A stretch of 64,000 nucleotides of DNA from Sphingobacterium prati (GTDB taxonomy: Bacteria; Bacteroidota; Bacteroidia; Sphingobacteriales; Sphingobacteriaceae): assembly GCF_013167215.1 (NCBI RefSeq), contig NZ_JABJWY010000039.1:255144-319143 (forward strand), written 5' to 3'. The notes under the pieces were generated by a model. That model was not told the DNA's origin. It saw only the letters and a list, made by a program, of their open reading frames with translations, and ran no database searches. Below, one piece after another: positions 26,922-36,226 of the stretch. Position 1 is the first letter of the stretch. Each line of letters opens with the position of its first letter. A program made the position numbers and the translations under genes.

Positions 26922-27794
26922 TTACTTGTTGTAGTAATCCCATAAAAGTTTGGAAAGTTTGCGTGTTAGCACTTCTGCTCCATTGGTTTTACCCCAACTC
27001 TTGTCCTGATTATTTTTGGTGAATATACTGAATACATAATCGCCTTTGGGTGCATTGACCAACATTACTTCACTACGTACATCATCCAGGGATCCTGTTT
27101 TGGATGCGGCCTTTACGGTCGCTGGAATTTGAGAGAGCCCTCTTTCATCATAGAACATATTGCCTAGAAAACGATACATACGATCGGAGGATTTTTTCGA
27201 GATTACCTTGCCCTGACGGATCAAGGTAAGGAGATCGGCCATCTCTTTTGGGGTGGTTTGTCCCCAGCCATACTTTTCCCAGTCCCCTTTTCTGCCTTCT
27301 GTCTGTGAGTTGACACGGGTATGTGCTAGTTGGAGGTCGGTCATTAATTTATTGATGGCTATTCCGCCACCAGCAAGTTTTTGGTTCCAGATGCTAGTGA
27401 CATTGTCACTATAGGAGAGCATTAGGGCAACCAACGTTTTGAGGTCAACTTTACTGCTATCTTTAAAAAATTGCATCAAGCCTGATCCTCCATATTTCTG
27501 AGTTTCACGATAGATAAATTCTTGATCCAATTGCAGTTCTCCTTTCTCAATTTTATCAAATACACCAATCAAAATTGGGATCTTTACGATACTAGCTGTA
27601 GGAAAGATAGTGTCGGCTCCGATGTTCACTTCCTTGTGTTTCTTGAGATCGTGTACATAGATGCCTACGTCTCCCTGAAAACCAAGAATAAGCTGCTTAA
27701 TTTGTTTTTCAAGTTTTTTATCAGTACTTCGTTTTTGCCCGAAACAGCATAATGATAGAAATAGTAACGTAAATGATAGGAAAATTTTACTCAT
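26922..27794 (-). CDS. Exported serine hydrolase of the class A beta-lactamase fold
   Basis: A 290-aa exported protein (signal FLSFTLLFLSLCCFGQ). Catalytic motifs of penicillin-recognising enzymes are present: S68-I-V-K71, S129-D-N131, and K232-T-G234. The omega-loop motif ExxLN that supplies the deacylating Glu in true class A beta-lactamases is not recognisable: the region has TEGRKGDWEKYGWG. It may be a slow or non-lactamase relative (peptidoglycan or D-Ala peptide hydrolase). Antibiotic resistance should not be assumed. Monocistronic. Confidence 0.82.
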   Translation of the reverse strand: MSKIFLSFTLLFLSLCCFGQKRSTDKKLEKQIKQLILGFQGDVGIYVHDLKKHKEVNIGADTIFPTASIVKIPILIGVFDKIEKGELQLDQEFIYRETQKYGGSGLMQFFKDSSKVDLKTLVALMLSYSDNVTSIWNQKLAGGGIAINKLMTDLQLAHTRVNSQTEGRKGDWEKYGWGQTTPKEMADLLTLIRQGKVISKKSSDRMYRFLGNMFYDERGLSQIPATVKAASKTGSLDDVRSEVMLVNAPKGDYVFSIFTKNNQDKSWGKTNGAEVLTRKLSKLLWDYYNK

Positions 27795-27947
27795 AGTCAG
27801 GACTTTATGTGTATTATATGTGGTGAATAATCGTTATTTTTATTGTTCAGTGGGCTTAAGTTATGAAATATCCACGATTGGAAGCAAAAACAGGAAGGAA
27901 AATAACTTGGATATTTGATATTCCCATATAAAGACAGAATATTGCAT

Positions 27948-28490
27948 ATGAAATTATTTATGATTTTGATCGGTTGCAAACCGAAAAATAGACGTACAGA
28001 ACAGCATGATATTTTTTTCGGAATCGGAAATGAACTTAAGGATTTTATAGACCCAATCAAAGATTTTTGGCCTGATGCCGATGGTAAAATCCATATTGAT
28101 GCTTATCGGATTGTCAATAAGATAGGAGAGTATGAAATTACGGTCATTGAAAAAAATGATTTGACAATTCCAGATACAGACTTGAAGTTGTTTTTTGTCA
28201 ATCTGGGGGGATATAAGCCAAATGAGTTTGATGAATTTCATTATAAAGAACTCATAGTCGCGCCGAATTTGGCCAAAGCCACTGAGAAGGCTAAGCGAAC
28301 CGTTTTTTGGAAGCATCATAGCAGTGCCCATATTGATGATAAGTATGGTTTGGATGTTGACGATATTTATGAAATTGAAGATCTCTTGCTTGTTGCAGAT
28401 AAGGAAAAATATCATATTCAGATTGTACCGAGAACCGGATTGAAGGAAGATATCATTGCAAATGGGTATTTTAAACTGAACGCTTTATAA
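27948..28490 (+). CDS. DUF1543 domain-containing protein
   Basis: A 180-aa cytoplasmic protein from ATG 27948 (MKLFMILIGCKPKNRRTEQH); the ORF can extend 11 codons upstream. The opening and EQHDIFFGIG are characteristic of DUF1543. The domain seems repeated: the second half has LFFVNLGGYKPNEFDEFHYK, which resembles the first half's opening, suggesting an internal duplication. Function unknown. Lies on the plus strand between two minus-strand genes and ends in a strong terminator. Confidence 0.85.
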   Translation: MKLFMILIGCKPKNRRTEQHDIFFGIGNELKDFIDPIKDFWPDADGKIHIDAYRIVNKIGEYEITVIEKNDLTIPDTDLKLFFVNLGGYKPNEFDEFHYKELIVAPNLAKATEKAKRTVFWKHHSSAHIDDKYGLDVDDIYEIEDLLLVADKEKYHIQIVPRTGLKEDIIANGYFKLNAL

Positions 28491-28531
28491 GATGGTGCAA
28501 AGGTTATAGTCAGATAAGATCGTTAAGTTAT

Positions 28532-28569
28532 AAAAATAGGGGCTTCTTTTTTAGAAGCCCCCTATTTTT
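28532..28569. terminator. Bidirectional terminator
   Basis: AAAATAGGGGCTTCT pairs with AGAAGCCCCCTATTTTT (one bulged C) around a T-rich loop. A- and T-tracts on both sides serve the plus-strand DUF1543 gene and the convergent permease gene. Confidence 0.85.
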
Positions 28570-28603
28570 ATATGAAGTTGCAGTATTTTAGCAGCTGTCA
28601 GTA

Positions 28604-30088
28604 TTATTGAATATGTTGTTGATCCCTGTGCTGTTTACGGATAACACTATGCTTTTTGCCATAGACGAAGTAAATCAATAGACCTATGGCTAGCCAGACT
28701 GCTAGACGCTCCCAGCTTTCAATAGGCAAAGAGGCCATCATTAATACACAGACTATAATGCCCATGATCGGAACAAACGGAACCAAAGGTGTTTTGAATG
28801 GACGTTCTAAATTAGGATCAGATTTACGTAGGACCAATATCCCCACGCAGACCAATGTGAAGGCAAATAAGGTGCCGATACTCACCATGTGACCTAAGTC
28901 GGACACTGGGACGAATCCAGCGAAGATACTTACAAATACCATGAATATAGCATTTGTTTTCCAAGGAGTCTGTCTTTTTGAAAGATCAGAAAATACTTTA
29001 GGAAGCAAACCATCCTTACTCATCGAGTAAAATACCCGGCTTTGTCCAAGTAGCATGACGAGAATAACAGAGGTATAACCTGCAATAATCGTAATAATCA
29101 AAGCTGTATTGAGAAAATGATATCCTGTCTTCGCAAACGCTGTAGCGACTGGCTTGGCATCACCCTTAAACATGGTGTAATTTTCAATGCCTGTCATTAC
29201 GTATGAGAATAATACATAAAGAAGGGTGCAAATAATCAACGAACCGATGATACCAATTGGCATACCCTTTTTCGGATTTTTTGCTTCCTGGGCAGCCGTA
29301 CTAACCGCATCAAAGCCAATGAAAGCAAAAAATACAACCCCTGCTGCGCGCAAAACACCACTAATCCCAAAATGACCAAAGTCATCGCTCTTTAGAAAGG
29401 TCCATAAGCTTTGTTGACCATTTTTGACCATCTCCTCGCCTGCGTTTGTTGGGATAAATGGATTGTGGTTAGCTGGGTTGATGAAGCTCCATCCTAATGC
29501 GATAAAAATTAAAACAACGCCTACTTTTAAAATAACTAATACATTATTTACGGTCGATGACTCCTGTGTGCCTCGCATCAAAAGTAAAGAAAGTAAGCAC
29601 ACGATAATAATCGCAGGCAAATTAACCATACCTCCTTCCCATGGACCCTTCAGCAACATGTCGGGCAAATGGATATGGAATATCATGAGAAGCTGATTGA
29701 AATATTGAGACCAACTGACAGCAACAGTAGCTCCTGCCAAAGCATACTCCAATACAAGATCCCAACCAATGATCCAAGCTACGAATTCACCCATGGTGGC
29801 ATAAGAATAAGTGTAGGCACTTCCAGCGACAGGAATCATGGATGCAAATTCAGCATAACAAAGACCTGCGAAAGCACAACCAACGGCGGCGATAATGAAA
29901 GATAAGATAACAGCTGGACCAGCATTCTCGGCAGCGGCAATTCCGGTTAAGGAAAATAGTCCCGCTCCAATGATGGCTCCAACGCCTAAGGCAATCAGTC
30001 CTGTACTGGACAGTGTTCTCTTTAGCGTATGTTCACCATTTTCATTTGCCTCAGCGATCAGTTGAGGAATCGATTTTTTAAATAGCAT
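28604..30088 (-). CDS. Amino acid permease (APC superfamily, CAT-like)
   Basis: A 494-aa inner-membrane amino acid transporter with about 12 hydrophobic segments. The substrate-binding unwound helix 1 motif is seen as GVGAIIGAGLFSLTG, followed by GPAVILSFIIAAVGCAFAGL and the conserved FFAFIGFDAVSTAAQEAKNP in helix 6. The last segments (PIMGIIVCVLMMASLP) suit cationic/basic amino acid permeases of this group. Substrate unproven. A TATATTTG box lies upstream at 30138-30145. Confidence 0.88.
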   Translation of the reverse strand: MLFKKSIPQLIAEANENGEHTLKRTLSSTGLIALGVGAIIGAGLFSLTGIAAAENAGPAVILSFIIAAVGCAFAGLCYAEFASMIPVAGSAYTYSYATMGEFVAWIIGWDLVLEYALAGATVAVSWSQYFNQLLMIFHIHLPDMLLKGPWEGGMVNLPAIIIVCLLSLLLMRGTQESSTVNNVLVILKVGVVLIFIALGWSFINPANHNPFIPTNAGEEMVKNGQQSLWTFLKSDDFGHFGISGVLRAAGVVFFAFIGFDAVSTAAQEAKNPKKGMPIGIIGSLIICTLLYVLFSYVMTGIENYTMFKGDAKPVATAFAKTGYHFLNTALIITIIAGYTSVILVMLLGQSRVFYSMSKDGLLPKVFSDLSKRQTPWKTNAIFMVFVSIFAGFVPVSDLGHMVSIGTLFAFTLVCVGILVLRKSDPNLERPFKTPLVPFVPIMGIIVCVLMMASLPIESWERLAVWLAIGLLIYFVYGKKHSVIRKQHRDQQHIQ

Positions 30089-30137
30089 AGGATTAATTCT
30101 TTACGATTATTTAGCTTTTTAATTGTTTAATTAATGT

Positions 30138-30145
30138 CAAATATA
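30138..30145 (-). promoter_or_regulatory. -7 promoter box of the permease gene
   Basis: TATATTTG on the minus strand, 50 nt before the permease start, matches TAnnTTTG; no -33 TTTG at standard spacing. Confidence 0.4.
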
Positions 30146-30232
30146 AATGATATCAACGACAAAAGGGAAGATTGCGCTTCCCTTTTGTGATAAAATTTCA
30201 TATTAAATATAAATCAAACGATTGTATAGCTA

Positions 30233-30880
30233 TTAGTACGCGGCTGTAAAACGTTTGTTGATAAACTGTTTATTCGCAATTTCGTCAACTATCGCAACAG
30301 CAAGATCCTCAACAGATAATCTTGAGCGACCTTCCTGATCAAAAATGGGCGCATCCAATCCAGTTCGGTACTTTCCAGTTCGTATACCGGCTGCCTGTGA
30401 GTTCATCTCTATCGCAGGACTGATCATTGTCCATTCAAGTTGATCTTCTTTGCGGATGGTATCCAGGTAATCGGCTGCCGCTAAGGCACCAGGTTTAATT
30501 TCTTGCGGAAATTCAGGTGAATCGACTAGACGATTGCCCTCAATTAATAAACTTCCAGCTCCGCCTACAACAATAAAACGTTTCACACCGGCATCTTTAA
30601 CAGCCTGTTGGATGGCTAAAGCACCCTTAGTAAAGTCCTCGTAAAGGTTAGGGTTGGTCCAACCCGCATTAAACGCCGAAATAACTGCATCTGCACCTAC
30701 TAAAGCGTTAACCAATTGTTCATGGTTGTTGATATCGACAGCTACTTTTTTTATATTGTCATTCGATGGAATGCTTTCTATATGGCGAGCGATTGCTACG
30801 ACTTCGTAGTTTCGGTCAACCAATTCTTTGACAAGATGTGCTCCTACAAATCCTGTGGATCCAATTACTGCTACTTTCAT
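30233..30880 (-). CDS. NAD(P)-binding epimerase/NmrA-like protein (YwnB-like)
   Basis: A 215-aa atypical short-chain dehydrogenase. The Rossmann loop is VIGSTGFVGAHLVKEL (G-x2-G-x2-G), followed by GADAVISAFNAGW and RFIVVGGAGSLLIEG. Such proteins act as NAD(P)H-dependent reductases or as redox sensors. The start lies 6 nt after the Rrf2 gene's stop, so both are probably made from one transcript. In Bacillus subtilis ywnA (Rrf2) and ywnB form the same pair, which supports a regulator/effector link. Confidence 0.85.
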   Translation of the reverse strand: MKVAVIGSTGFVGAHLVKELVDRNYEVVAIARHIESIPSNDNIKKVAVDINNHEQLVNALVGADAVISAFNAGWTNPNLYEDFTKGALAIQQAVKDAGVKRFIVVGGAGSLLIEGNRLVDSPEFPQEIKPGALAAADYLDTIRKEDQLEWTMISPAIEMNSQAAGIRTGKYRTGLDAPIFDQEGRSRLSVEDLAVAIVDEIANKQFINKRFTAAY

Positions 30881-30886
30881 GTGTTT

Positions 30887-31300
30887 TTAATTAAATGTTT
30901 TGCTAAAATCAGCCAGCGCCATTTTTTCCAAACGTTGTACAATATCAGTGTCGACTTCCTGATAAAGAACCTGTAATTTGGCATTGATGTTTTTACCGAC
31001 AATACAAGCTGGATTGGGGTTGTTGAATTTACCCGATAACTCATTTTGTTTGGTACTATGATAAATGTCTGCAAGGGTAATGTGCTCTTTTTTATTATTT
31101 ATGCGAATCCCGCCGCCTTTGCCCTCTTTACTGATTAATAAGGCTGCTGCTTTTAGGGAGGCAATTTCCTTGCGTACGACAACAGCATTTACCTGAATGC
31201 TTGAAGCAATGTATTCAGAGGAAAGCCATTGTTCTGACTCCTCCAATTGTGCTAAGACCATAATATGTAAAGCTGTTGCAAACCTCAAGTTGTGTAACAT
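30887..31300 (-). CDS. Rrf2-family transcriptional regulator (YwnA-like)
   Basis: A 137-aa winged-helix regulator (MLHNLRFATALHIMVLAQLE, SSEYIASSIQVNAVVVRKEI) with the Rrf2 wing KEGKGGGIRI. Only one Cys is found (ACIVGK, residue about 100), so the three-Cys Fe-S cluster of IscR/NsrR is absent; a single-Cys redox or nitrosation switch as in some Rrf2 members is possible. First gene of a two-gene operon with the NmrA-like protein, which it probably regulates. Confidence 0.85.
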   Translation of the reverse strand: MLHNLRFATALHIMVLAQLEESEQWLSSEYIASSIQVNAVVVRKEIASLKAAALLISKEGKGGGIRINNKKEHITLADIYHSTKQNELSGKFNNPNPACIVGKNINAKLQVLYQEVDTDIVQRLEKMALADFSKTFN

Positions 31301-31414
31301 CCCGTTGCTGATTTAATTTTGATAACACAAAGTAATGGAAAAGGTTTTAAACTGAAATAAAAAATATTACAGTTTAAAACCTTCTGACAATTATATGATA
31401 AAAATATTTGTTTT

Positions 31415-32101
31415 TTATTTTTTCTCGTTAAATTTTTTGTAACTATCCATTACGTAGACCCGCAATGTTTCTTGGCTGCTGTTTTGGATAAACTTATAGG
31501 AAGGTCTGAACCTTTCTTTAAACAGTGCTAATTCGGAACCGTCAAGTGGTGTCAACTCTTTGATGAGATTATCGGTAAACTTACGGTCAATGGCTCTCTT
31601 TTCCAGTTCAGCTACGAGAAGTTTGTAGTTTGAGCGGGCCTGTTTTCCTTCCTTGCTGAATATACGGCTTGGAGAGATCCGGATCCCACCACGGTTTTGG
31701 CTAGCGTCCGAATACTTTCCAGCTATTTTCTCCCGTTGAATTTCAGCAGCAAGTCTACTGTCGGTCATTCGTTCAACGATTACTTGATTCAATTCAATAG
31801 GATTATTTATTCTGTTTAAATAGATTCTTCGCAAGCTTGTATCATAGATAAAAACAGTATCTTGTTCGTATCCCGTTGCCTTGATTAAGAGCAGGTCGTT
31901 AATACTGGCATCGATCGTAAACGATCCATCCTTGTCAGTATGGACTTCTGTTTTGCTTCGTAAATTCTGGATCTGCGCAGCTCCTATCTTCTCTCCGCTG
32001 ACAAGCTCCATAATAATGCCTTTGGTTTTTTCCTGCGCAAATAGTTGTCCACTGAACAACGTTATCAATAAGCAGCTTAGAATCGTTTGTATGACTTTCA
32101 T
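31415..32101 (-). CDS. Exported carboxypeptidase-regulatory-like domain protein
   Basis: A 228-aa protein from ATG 32101 (MKVIQTILSCLLITLFSGQL, signal cut after LFAQ); the ORF could extend 7 codons upstream. The N-terminal half is a CarboxypepD_reg-like beta sandwich (GEKIGAAQIQNLRSKTEVHT, DKDGSFTIDASINDLLLIKA), the domain often found at the start of TonB receptors. The second half is charged and helical and not recognised. Probably envelope-associated; function unknown. Confidence 0.78.
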   Translation of the reverse strand: MKVIQTILSCLLITLFSGQLFAQEKTKGIIMELVSGEKIGAAQIQNLRSKTEVHTDKDGSFTIDASINDLLLIKATGYEQDTVFIYDTSLRRIYLNRINNPIELNQVIVERMTDSRLAAEIQREKIAGKYSDASQNRGGIRISPSRIFSKEGKQARSNYKLLVAELEKRAIDRKFTDNLIKELTPLDGSELALFKERFRPSYKFIQNSSQETLRVYVMDSYKKFNEKK

Positions 32102-32248
32102 GGGGATATAATATATATACATAAATGAGCTCGTTGCATTTCGGCTAGCATAATGAAACCATTTTAAACATTTTTTGATATGTTCGTAATGGCTTCATAT
32201 GGTCCAATTTTCTTATCAAAAATAACGAATAGATTTTGAATTATAACC

Positions 32249-34192
32249 CTAATTTGCCTTCCAGGTATTATTGTCCGGATTCTTGTCTGGCATGACGTCA
32301 TCAGGATCTAACTGGACAGACAGCAGGGCTTCGTTCGTAGAGATCTTAAACTGCCATACATTATTTCTTTCCCAGACTTCCACAGGTAGTTTTTTTCTTA
32401 TTTTTTTGCCCGATACGGTAGTAGCCTCAACAATAATAGGCATTGGTAATTTTTCGAGATTCTCTACGGTAACCAACGCGCCCAGCAGGGGTTGATTGTT
32501 GACATAGGAAACGGATTTAATGGCTTGATCCATTTGCCAGTTGTTAACAAACCAACCACGCCAGAACCAATTGAGGCTTTCCCCGGTTCCGTTTTCGATC
32601 GCTTTAAAGAAATCTTCGGGTGTTGGATGTTTATAGGCCCATTCCTGAATATATTTTTTAAAGGCATAATCAAAGCGTTCTTTGCCAATGATTTCGTTGC
32701 GCAATAGTTTAAGTCCATAGGCTGGTTTATAATAAACAAGAGCACCAATGTTGCGCTCTTTCATATTTTGAGGTGTACTCATAATTGGCTCGAGATTTTG
32801 CGAGGTAAAGATATATGGACGACTAGCCTGCTGGCGATAATACTCGCCATTATTGAATTCTTGCGTTGCCAGCTCATTGATAAAAGTATTAAATCCCTCA
32901 TCCATCCAACCATGCTCACGTTCGTTAGATGCGACAATCATTGGAAACCAGTTGTGGCCAAACTCATGGTTGGTAACACCCCAAAGAGAAGCTGCTTTCG
33001 CTTGGTTTCCACAGAATGACAAGGCTGGGTATTCCATTCCACCTACGTTCGAAGCAACGTTTACGGCTACTGGATAGGGATATTCAAACCAATTTTTGGA
33101 ATAGATCTCGATGGCAGCTTTCGTGTACTCCGTGGAGCGCTCCCACGCATTGTTGCTATTGCTTTCCGCGGGATAGGCTGATAGGGCCAGAGATTTTTTG
33201 CCGCTTGGTAGATTGATTTTTGCACCATCCAATATAAAGGCCGTAGAAGAGGCCCAGGCGATGTCCTGTGCATTGCTGAGCTGATATTTCCAAGTTAAAG
33301 TCTTTTTGTTCGGCCTTGAACTTTTTGCTGTCACTTCTTCGGCTGAGCGAATCAATACCGTTTCATCACTACGTAGCGCAAGCTGATATCTTTTGAACTG
33401 ATCTGCTGTAAATACTTCCTGTGGATTTAGAAGTTCGCCGCCAAGCACAACGATGTGGTTGGCAGGAGCGGTGATCTCGACCTGATAATTCCCAAATTCA
33501 CGATAAAATTCTCCAGGACCTGTATACGGCAATGTGTTCCAGCCCCTAATATCATCATAGACACAAAGTCTGGGGAACCATTGTGCGATGGCATATATTT
33601 TTCCATTCTTGGTATCAAGTATACCGGTACGATCGGCACCATATTGTGGAACAGTGTATTGATAGGTAATTTTAAATGTAATTTTCCCGCCCTTACTTTT
33701 CAATGCAGCTGGGAGCCGTAATTGCATGCGGGTATCGTTTATAATATGTTCTATGGCTTTTCCATTGATATCAGTGACTGACTGTATCTCATAACCGCCA
33801 TCAAATTTTGAGTTTCCGTCTCCATATCGGCTATTGGTCAATGGGGAAATCAGCTGGCCACGTCCATGCTGAGAAAACATATTTTGATCCAATTGCAGCC
33901 AAAGGTAGTCCATGTTGTCAGGACTGTTATTACTATACGTGATCTCTACCGAGCCAGTCACCTGATCGTTTTGATCGTTTAATGATGCCTGAATTTTATA
34001 GTCTGCAGCGTTTTGCCAATATCCGGGACCAGGTTTACCGGCCGCAGAGCGGTAATCATTTCCATTATTCTTGAAAAATAACGGTGCAAAGGCCTCAGTA
34101 TAACTATAGTTGGATGTTTTTTCCTGGGAAAAGGACGGAAAAGCATAGCTCAATGCAATCAGGCTCAAAGAAGCCAATGCAAATCTTTTCAT
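32249..34192 (-). CDS. Exported M1-family zinc aminopeptidase
   Basis: A 647-aa metallopeptidase from ATG 34192 ([20 protein letters not shown], signal cut after SFSQ); an in-frame ATG one codon earlier and an ORF start at 34237 exist. The zinc site HEFGH-x18-E is intact (H409, H413, E432) and the exopeptidase motif reads GGMEY at 384-388 in place of GxMEN, common in Bacteroidota members. It should cleave N-terminal residues of peptides in the periplasm. Single gene. Confidence 0.9.
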   Translation of the reverse strand: MKRFALASLSLIALSYAFPSFSQEKTSNYSYTEAFAPLFFKNNGNDYRSAAGKPGPGYWQNAADYKIQASLNDQNDQVTGSVEITYSNNSPDNMDYLWLQLDQNMFSQHGRGQLISPLTNSRYGDGNSKFDGGYEIQSVTDINGKAIEHIINDTRMQLRLPAALKSKGGKITFKITYQYTVPQYGADRTGILDTKNGKIYAIAQWFPRLCVYDDIRGWNTLPYTGPGEFYREFGNYQVEITAPANHIVVLGGELLNPQEVFTADQFKRYQLALRSDETVLIRSAEEVTAKSSRPNKKTLTWKYQLSNAQDIAWASSTAFILDGAKINLPSGKKSLALSAYPAESNSNNAWERSTEYTKAAIEIYSKNWFEYPYPVAVNVASNVGGMEYPALSFCGNQAKAASLWGVTNHEFGHNWFPMIVASNEREHGWMDEGFNTFINELATQEFNNGEYYRQQASRPYIFTSQNLEPIMSTPQNMKERNIGALVYYKPAYGLKLLRNEIIGKERFDYAFKKYIQEWAYKHPTPEDFFKAIENGTGESLNWFWRGWFVNNWQMDQAIKSVSYVNNQPLLGALVTVENLEKLPMPIIVEATTVSGKKIRKKLPVEVWERNNVWQFKISTNEALLSVQLDPDDVMPDKNPDNNTWKAN

Positions 34193-34260
34193 CATATCTG
34201 TTCGAATTAAATTACGTTTATTAAACACAATATACAATGAAAAGTAGATAAGGCAAAAAA

Positions 34261-34281
34261 AAGCTCCTTAAAAAGGAGCTT
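34261..34281 (-). terminator. Terminator of the ArsC/Spx-like gene
   Basis: AAGCTCCTT / AAGGAGCTT, 9-bp perfect stem with AAA loop, followed on the minus strand by a run of seven U. It lies 8 nt past the stop codon. Confidence 0.8.
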
Positions 34282-34288
34282 GTAACAA

Positions 34289-34636
34289 CTATTTTAAGGA
34301 GCTACTATAGTCTTCTTCATTAAATCCGAGTAGGACACCTTTGCCATATTCAATTATAGGGCGCTTGATCATGCTGGTGTGCTCTTTTAGTACTTTATTG
34401 GCACTGTTTGCGTCGATCACTTGGGCTTGTTCTTCTGCTGTCAATTTTTTCCAGGTTGTACCTTTTTTGTTGACCAGGGACTGCCAGTCCACATGGCTTT
34501 CCCATTCTGCAAGTTTTTCATCACTGACGCCCTCTTTTTTGAAATCATGAAATTGAAAGTCAATCTCATTGTCTTCTAACCATGTTAGCGCTTTTTTTAC
34601 TGTGTTGCAGTTTTTGATACCGTATACCTGTAGCAT
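34289..34636 (-). CDS. ArsC/Spx-family reductase-like protein
   Basis: A 115-aa thioredoxin-fold protein from ATG 34636 (MLQVYGIKNC); the ORF's upstream 21 residues look untranslated. The active-site Cys10 is in GIKNCNTVKKAL, with only one Cys, as in YffB/Spx-type members, and IKRPIIEYGKGVLLGF is the conserved end of the family. It may be a glutathione-dependent reductase or a regulatory Spx-like protein; arsenate reduction itself is not supported. Confidence 0.85.
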   Translation of the reverse strand: MLQVYGIKNCNTVKKALTWLEDNEIDFQFHDFKKEGVSDEKLAEWESHVDWQSLVNKKGTTWKKLTAEEQAQVIDANSANKVLKEHTSMIKRPIIEYGKGVLLGFNEEDYSSSLK

Positions 34637-34827
34637 AATGATTCCTATTTTAGTGAGCTCAAATTTAATCAATCCCAGGTGTATTAGCAGGATATCCAAG
34701 TGTATTTTTTTAATGGAACAGGAGGTCGGTTAGAGGAGGTGAAAATATGGAACGGTTAAATTGGAGGCTATCGGACTGGTTTAACTCTTATCCGGATTCT
34801 CGAGATTAATGTGATAAACAATCTGAT

Positions 34828-34844
34828 AGTGTATTAAGTACACT
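34828..34844. promoter_or_regulatory. Perfect 17-bp dyad upstream of fbaA
   Basis: AGTGTA-TTAAG-TACACT is an exact palindrome with 6-bp arms, 86 nt before the aldolase start. Its shape fits a dimeric regulator site; the regulator is unknown. Confidence 0.35.
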
Positions 34845-34929
34845 CTAAAAATTAGGAAGTGATAATTATTTTTAATAATTTAGTAGCTTCAAGAGTTAAT
34901 AAAGATTAAAATAAATCAATAACAGTAAT

Positions 34930-36009
34930 ATGAGCCTAAAAGATTTTAAAGGTGTATTGACAGGAGATCAAGTACAAGAGTTGTTTGAAGTTGCAAAGAA
35001 ACATAAATTTGCTTTGCCAGCGGTAAACATTATCGGAACAAATTCTATCAATGCGGTAATGGAAACTGCAAAAGCAGTAAACTCTCCTGTAATCATTCAA
35101 TTGTCAAATGGTGGAGCACAATTCTATGCTGGTAAAACATTAAATAATGATAACTTGCAAGCTTGTGTATTGGGCGCGGTATCTGCAGCACAACACGTAC
35201 ATTTGTTGGCAGAGCACTATGGTGTGGCAGTAATCTTGCACACGGATCACGCGGCTAAAAAACTTTTACCTTGGATAGACGGTTTGTTGGATGCTGGTGA
35301 GAAATTCTTCGCACAACATGCTAAGCCGTTATTCTCTTCCCATATGTTGGATTTATCTGAGGAACCGATCGAGGAAAATATCGAAATTTCAGCAAAATAC
35401 TTAGCACGCATGAAACCACTAGGTATGACTGTAGAAATTGAATTGGGCGTTACAGGTGGAGAGGAAGACGGTGTTGACAATTCAGATGTTGATAGCTCTA
35501 AATTATACACACAACCAGAAGAAGTTGCATATGCTTACGAAGAATTGTCTAAGGTATCTGACAAATTTACAGTTGCAGCAGCATTTGGTAACGTACACGG
35601 CGTGTACAAACCTGGTAATGTGAAATTACAACCCGTAATCTTACATAATTCACAAGAATATATCCGCGAAAAATACAAGCTTGCTGCTGAGAAACCAGTG
35701 AACTTTGTATTCCACGGTGGATCTGGTTCTTCGCCTGAGGAGATTGCAGAAGCGATTTCTTATGGTGCAATCAAAATGAATATAGACACTGATATGCAAT
35801 GGGCATTTTGGGATGGCGTGAGAGCTTACGAAGCTAAAAACCACGATTATTTGCAAGGACAAATCGGAAATCCCGAAGGTGCTGATTCTCCAAACAAAAA
35901 ATATTACGATCCGCGCGTATGGTTACGTAAAGGTGAAGAAACATTTGTTGCTCGTCTAAAAGAAGCTTTTGCTGATCTGAATGCGGTTGACGTAAATAGC
36001 AAATTGTAA
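34930..36009 (+). CDS. fbaA: Class II fructose-bisphosphate aldolase
   Basis: A 359-aa zinc-dependent glycolytic/gluconeogenic enzyme cleaving fructose 1,6-bisphosphate. The catalytic Asp and first zinc His are in VILHTDHAAK (D106, H107); EIELGVTGGEEDGVDNS and the phosphate-binding NFVFHGGSGSSPEEI are intact, as is INIDTDMQWAF-like MNIDTDMQWAFW. Length and layout match class IIA FbaA. Monocistronic with strong terminator. Codons look highly biased, as expected for a highly expressed gene. Confidence 0.96.
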   Translation: MSLKDFKGVLTGDQVQELFEVAKKHKFALPAVNIIGTNSINAVMETAKAVNSPVIIQLSNGGAQFYAGKTLNNDNLQACVLGAVSAAQHVHLLAEHYGVAVILHTDHAAKKLLPWIDGLLDAGEKFFAQHAKPLFSSHMLDLSEEPIEENIEISAKYLARMKPLGMTVEIELGVTGGEEDGVDNSDVDSSKLYTQPEEVAYAYEELSKVSDKFTVAAAFGNVHGVYKPGNVKLQPVILHNSQEYIREKYKLAAEKPVNFVFHGGSGSSPEEIAEAISYGAIKMNIDTDMQWAFWDGVRAYEAKNHDYLQGQIGNPEGADSPNKKYYDPRVWLRKGEETFVARLKEAFADLNAVDVNSKL

Positions 36010-36031
36010 GCCGAACAAAATAGAGATAGCG

Positions 36032-36063
36032 AGGTGTCCTAATTTTTAGGACACCTTTTTTTT
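36032..36063 (+). terminator. fbaA terminator
   Basis: AGGTGTCCTAA / TTAGGACACCT (36032-36042, 36046-36056), 3-nt loop, followed by an eight-base U-tract: a textbook Rho-independent terminator. Confidence 0.92.
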
Positions 36064-36226
36064 GTCAAATTAGGTTAAAAAGTAAGATTATAGTGATGAT
36101 TGGCGTGTTTTTTGACGTCAGAAATGCAGATAAGTCGATATGCGTATGCTATTCCGCTAGAATAAAGTATGTGAAAATACTTCTGGAAAGCGGCATATCA
36201 AATAATTAAAAATTGGAAAATAGACT

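Noticed and set aside
26922-27794. Call as an antibiotic-resistance beta-lactamase
   Set aside because: The omega-loop ExxLN is not recognisable, so only a serine hydrolase of that fold is supported.
34289-34636. Arsenate reductase assignment
   Set aside because: Only a single Cys in the Spx/YffB-like context and no arsenic genes nearby; family membership only is supported.
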